DNA of 64,000 nt from Methylobacteriaceae bacterium (GTDB taxonomy: Bacteria > Pseudomonadota > Alphaproteobacteria > Rhizobiales > Beijerinckiaceae): positions 62,001 through 126,000 of the forward strand of contig JACKJC010000006.1 of NCBI GenBank assembly GCA_020638195.1, written 5' to 3'. The notes beneath the pieces were generated by a model that did no database searches, had not been told where the DNA came from, and was given only the letters and a program-made list of their open reading frames with translations. Made by a program: the position numbers and the translations under genes. This document shows positions 61,046 through 64,000 of the stretch, piece after piece (the stretch's first letter is position 1; every line of letters starts with the position of its first letter).

Positions 61046-61327
61046 TCAGACTGTGAGATGGCCGGGGATGCGCAGATGCCGGCGGCCGACTTCCACGAAG
61101 AGCGGGTCGCGCTTCGCCGCCCAGACCGCGGCGAAGTGGCCGATGGCCCAGATGGCGAGACCGGCCAGCCAGAGCCGCAGGCCGAGCCCGACGGCGCCGG
61201 CCAGCGTGCCGTTCATGATGGCGATGCTTCGCGGGGCGCCGCCGAGCAGGATCTGCTCGGTGAGCGCTCTGTGGACCGGAACGGAGAAGCCCGGCACCTC
61301 GTCGGCGTGTTGCAGACCGCCCGCCAT
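61046..61327 (-). CDS. trbD: Conjugal transfer protein TrbD (VirB3-like)
   Basis: 93 residues from ATG 61327, one base overlapping the trbC stop (TGATG). VirB3 pattern: VPVHRALTEQILLGGAPRSIAIMNGTLAGAVGLGLRLWLAGLAIW, with one or two membrane helices, then KRDPLFVEVGRRHLRIP. Inner-membrane partner of TrbE. The longer open frame upstream is antiphase trbC sequence. Confidence 0.93.
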   Translation of the reverse strand: MAGGLQHADEVPGFSVPVHRALTEQILLGGAPRSIAIMNGTLAGAVGLGLRLWLAGLAIWAIGHFAAVWAAKRDPLFVEVGRRHLRIPGHLTV

Positions 61328-61659
61328 CAGACCAGCGCCCCGCCGCCGAAGGAGAAGAACGACAGGAAGAAGCTGGAGGCCGCAAACGCGATCGACAGGC
61401 CGAAGACGATCTGGATCAGGCGGCGGAAACCGCCTGACGTGTCGCCGAAGGCCAGCGTCAGGCCGGTGACGATGATGATGATCACCGCGATGATCTTGGC
61501 GACGGGACCTTCGATGGACTCGAGGATGGATTGCAGCGGCGCCTCCCACGGCATGGAGGAGCCGGAGGCGTGGGCGGCCGGGGCGAGAAAGACGCTGATG
61601 ACCAGCGCCGAGGCGGCGGCCGCTAGGCGCTGGCGGCCGCGCGCGAGATGTCGGGTCAT
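61327..61659 (-). CDS. trbC: Conjugal transfer pilin TrbC (VirB2-like)
   Basis: 110 residues. Long signal-like start (LAAAASALVISVFLAPAAHASGS), then the pilin core with two membrane helices (AKIIAVIIIIVTGLTLAF, IQIVFGLSIAFAASSFFLSFF). Precursor of the conjugative pilus. Four-base overlap with trbB. Confidence 0.94.
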   Translation of the reverse strand: MTRHLARGRQRLAAAASALVISVFLAPAAHASGSSMPWEAPLQSILESIEGPVAKIIAVIIIIVTGLTLAFGDTSGGFRRLIQIVFGLSIAFAASSFFLSFFSFGGGALV

Positions 61660-62645
61660 GCGGGAGGTCCTTTCGTGTTGTGGGGATGGGTTGCCGGGGA
61701 GATGCGGTAGTCGCCGTCCGGCCCGAGCGCGTCGACGCGGGCGAGCTCGGCGAGCCGGCGCGAGGCGCCGCGGCCGGAAAGCACGGCTACGAGGTCGATG
61801 GTTTCCGCGATCAGCGCGCGGGGGACGGTGACGACGGCTTCCTGGATGAGCTGTTCGAGGCGGCGCAGCGCGCCCAGGGCCGTGCCCGCATGGATCGTGC
61901 CGATGCCGCCCGGATGGCCGGTGCCCCAGGCCTTCAGCAGATCAAGCGCCTCGCTGCCGCGCACCTCACCGATTGGGATGCGGTCCGGCCGCAGGCGCAG
62001 CGAGGAGCGGACGAGGTCGGACAGCGTCGCGACGCCGTCCTTGGTGCGCATGGCGACGAGGTTGGGCGCGGCGCATTGCAGCTCGCGCGTATCCTCGATG
62101 ACGATGACGCGATCCGCCGACTTGGCGACCTCAGCGAGCAGGGCGTTGGTCAGCGTGGTCTTGCCGGTGCTCGTCCCGCCCGCGACCAGGATGTTGGCCC
62201 GCGCCGCGACGGCTTGGCGGAGGATGGCGGCCTCGTCGCCCGTCATGATCCCGGCCGCGACATAGTCGTCGAGCGTGAAGACGGCGACCGCCGGCTTGCG
62301 GATGGCGAAGACCGGCGCGGTCACGACAGGCGGCAGGAGACCTTCGAACCGCTCGCCCGTTTCCGGCAGCTCGGCCGAGACACGCGGGCTGCCGGAATGA
62401 ACCTCGGCGCCGACATGGTGGGCCACCAGGCGGACGATGCGTTCGCCGTCGGCCGCCGACAGAAGCTCTCCCGTATCGGCTAGGCCTTCGGACAACCGGT
62501 CGATCCAGAGCCGCCCATCGGGGTTGAGCATCACCTCGACGATCGCGGGGTCTTCCAGGAATCGGGCGATCGCCGGTCCGAGGGCCGTGCGCAGCATGCG
62601 CGCACCGCGCAGGATCGCCTCCGATTGCCGATGACTGGCCGCCAC
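61656..62645 (-). CDS. trbB: P-type conjugative transfer ATPase TrbB (VirB11-like)
   Basis: 329 residues from GTG 62645 (GGGGAC upstream). N-terminal domain with VEVMLNPDGRLWIDR, then Walker A AGGTSTGKTTLTNAL near 160, Asp-box VIVIEDTRELQ, and the His-box GTGHPGGIGTIHAG. Hexameric traffic ATPase. Normally preceded by traG and a CopG gene; here a 373-base gap and a helicase gene lie upstream. Confidence 0.96.
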   Translation of the reverse strand: MAASHRQSEAILRGARMLRTALGPAIARFLEDPAIVEVMLNPDGRLWIDRLSEGLADTGELLSAADGERIVRLVAHHVGAEVHSGSPRVSAELPETGERFEGLLPPVVTAPVFAIRKPAVAVFTLDDYVAAGIMTGDEAAILRQAVAARANILVAGGTSTGKTTLTNALLAEVAKSADRVIVIEDTRELQCAAPNLVAMRTKDGVATLSDLVRSSLRLRPDRIPIGEVRGSEALDLLKAWGTGHPGGIGTIHAGTALGALRRLEQLIQEAVVTVPRALIAETIDLVAVLSGRGASRRLAELARVDALGPDGDYRISPATHPHNTKGPPA

Positions 62646-63018
62646 GTCGTCCCCGTTCGCTTGCGGGCCCTCGCGACACGCGGCCCTGGATCGGGGATGA
62701 GTAGAAGAGGCAGGAATTGCGGCGTGGCAACAACCGGCAAGGGGTCGTCGTACAGTAGCGAAGAAATACAGGCGGTCGGCGGAACGCCGGATCGTGTTTC
62801 AGTTTGAATTCGGGCTTGGCCAGGAAGCGGATGGTCCGCCGCTGGAATTGGCGAGCACCGAAAGCGGACACTCTCTTTAGCATCCCAGTTGGCCGTTAGC
62901 ACACTGTCAGATGACGGAGTGCAGCCTTCCCGAGCGGACGTTGATTTCAGCGGAGCAAGACTTTGATTGGACTATACCCGCCATATCGCAGCATTGTTTC
63001 TGTAGGCCAAGCCGCTTG
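62646..63018. other. Non-coding gap upstream of trbB (373 bases)
   Basis: No gene with a credible start. It holds the promoter of the trb operon and the end of the helicase gene. The copG-like gene that commonly precedes trbB is not found in any frame. Base composition is more AT-rich near 62940-63000. Confidence 0.5.
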
Positions 63019-64000
63019 CTAGGGATGCAGTATTGGCGACCTCGAACAAATGACTAGCTGTTTAGATCCGCGCGTCATGGCGACGTATAGGTTCCGCGCA
63101 TCCAGAACATCGGCGTTCAGGATGACCGCAGCCTCTGCTTCTAGGCCCTTCAAGAGCAGAGTGCTACCGACGGCCCGTTTGGGGAGGGGGCGGCCAACGA
63201 GGCGGTTCTGTTCCCGCATGCGAATGGCTGCATCATGGAAGGACAAGCCTTCCGTGCCGTCGCAAAGCTGGAGGGCCTTGATACAGGCGCGGAGCACCGC
63301 GGGGCGGTGGGGCGTGACGGCACCCTGCTTGCCGATCTCGACGAGTACATCGACTGCCCGTCGGTGCGACGGATCACGGACGAACGCGAGGGCGATCCCT
63401 TCGGCCTCGGTCGGTTCGGTTCGCGCCGTGCCACGTTGGAGTGCCGAGACGCGCTGAACGAAATCCGTCGCGCCCACGTTGCGCATCACGCTCTGTGCGA
63501 ACTCGGCAAGCTGTTGTAGGGCCTGCGGCGACACAAGGTCGAAACGCTTTGCGAACGCAACGAGGTCTTTCAGGTCGACCGCTTCGACGGTCACCGCTCC
63601 CGGCGTCTGACTGGCGAACCGCCGCTGACTGTCGGGGCTCGTGCTGTCGCCAATGATTAGCACGCGGCCGTCCACGCCGGTCGGTCTAACCCGTGCGGCT
63701 TTAAGGCGTTTTTCGTGATCATTCGTTCCGTCGAGGTGGACCCACGTCGCACCGTCAGGCGCAGTCCGGAAGTCGACCGGCTCTCCGCTCAAGAGCTTGC
63801 CACGGGCTTCCAGTAGCCATCGCCCCAGCGGTTCGGCCCCCGCGTTGATCCAGCGCCACGGCGTCGCGAGCTCCCCCGCCAACGGAAAGCAGCCGCAGAC
63901 GTGTTCGTCCCAAGTGGCCAGATCATCGCCGCCGAACCCGAAGATCGCCTGCATAGGGTCGCCGAGCACACTGGCCGGCAGCACTTGGGCCGCATAAGCA
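63019..64000 (-). CDS. UvrD-type ATP-dependent helicase, C-terminal part (GajB-like; 5' end outside window)
   Basis: Frame open from the right edge (327 codons visible) to the stop at 63019. Superfamily 1A helicase marks: motif III VLGDPMQAIFGFGG, motif IV PWRWINAGAEPLGRWLLEAR, motif V STLLLKGLEAEAAVILNAD and motif VI NLYVAMTRGSKQLVICS. Motifs I and II lie beyond the window. The first ATG/GTG inside is not the start, because the frame and helicase similarity continue to base 64000. The short body resembles GajB, the helicase of Gabija anti-phage systems; other SF1 helicases of mobile elements remain possible. Confidence 0.8.
   Translation of the reverse strand, partial: AYAAQVLPASVLGDPMQAIFGFGGDDLATWDEHVCGCFPLAGELATPWRWINAGAEPLGRWLLEARGKLLSGEPVDFRTAPDGATWVHLDGTNDHEKRLKAARVRPTGVDGRVLIIGDSTSPDSQRRFASQTPGAVTVEAVDLKDLVAFAKRFDLVSPQALQQLAEFAQSVMRNVGATDFVQRVSALQRGTARTEPTEAEGIALAFVRDPSHRRAVDVLVEIGKQGAVTPHRPAVLRACIKALQLCDGTEGLSFHDAAIRMREQNRLVGRPLPKRAVGSTLLLKGLEAEAAVILNADVLDARNLYVAMTRGSKQLVICSRSPILHP

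Noticed and set aside
1..64000. CRISPR arrays, insertion sequences, rRNA
   Set aside because: No regularly spaced repeats, transposase frames with terminal repeats, or rRNA sequence were seen.

Overview
The window is high-GC chromosome of an alphaproteobacterium of the order Hyphomicrobiales (Rhizobiales). Evidence: the pdhA-pdhB(lipoyl)-DUF5076-pdhC-lpdA cluster with lipA nearby, the metC-aap cluster, PopZ and DUF1328/CsbD proteins, and a complete PhyR-NepR-EcfG general stress response (GSR) module. The family cannot be fixed from sequence alone; a Beijerinckiaceae/Methylocystaceae-like genome would fit. About 50 kb is core chromosome. The last 14 kb is the left part of an integrative conjugative element (ICE) inserted at the 3' end of guaA.

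Layout. 1-13 kb: cfa (cut by the window edge), phrB, a DUF2218/His-rich PadR pair, tRNA-Asn and tRNA-Cys, a GAF/HWE histidine kinase, a Crp/Fnr regulator, EcsC, a BTLCP protease-like protein, pcm, tolC, popZ, ftsB. 13-25 kb: the pyruvate dehydrogenase operon, a stand-alone haem-type membrane anchor, lipA, a CoA transferase, a sirtuin, a double cold-shock protein, tRNA-Pro, an NDUFS4-like complex I subunit, tRNA-Arg. 25.5-35.2 kb: the GSR locus with phyR, nepR-ecfG, a degenerate HWE kinase, an operon of a low-affinity iron permease-like protein plus three phosphorelay proteins, and very small stress membrane proteins. 35-40 kb: metC and aapJQM without aapP. 40-46 kb: a surface-polysaccharide type cluster (FAD mutase-like enzyme, GtrA, two large polytopic proteins). 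46-50 kb: an RsmB-like methyltransferase, an Aat-like protein, guaA. 50-64 kb: integrase, AlpA, LysR, DUF2274, trbIGFL-K-JEDCB and the C-terminal part of a UvrD-type helicase.

The strongest new observation is a dense set of sigma-EcfG type promoters, GGAAC-N16-CGTT, between 27.9 and 35.0 kb. Six copies match exactly, always with a 16-base spacer, and each stands at the right distance and orientation before a gene: phyR, nepR-ecfG, the iron-permease/kinase operon, two DUF1328 genes and csbD. A seventh copy with TGTT precedes an unannotated 25-residue membrane peptide. The region therefore reads as a self-contained stress regulon island: sensor-side proteins, the partner-switch PhyR/NepR/EcfG and effector membrane proteins under one promoter class. 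Beside phyR sits an HWE-type kinase whose ATP-binding N-box is degenerate, which suggests a phosphatase or dominant-negative role rather than a kinase.

Other points: five copies of TGACGGTAT between guaA and the integrase look like integrase arm sites; the Trb operon lacks traG and a relaxase inside the window; the helicase fragment at the right edge resembles GajB-type defence helicases.
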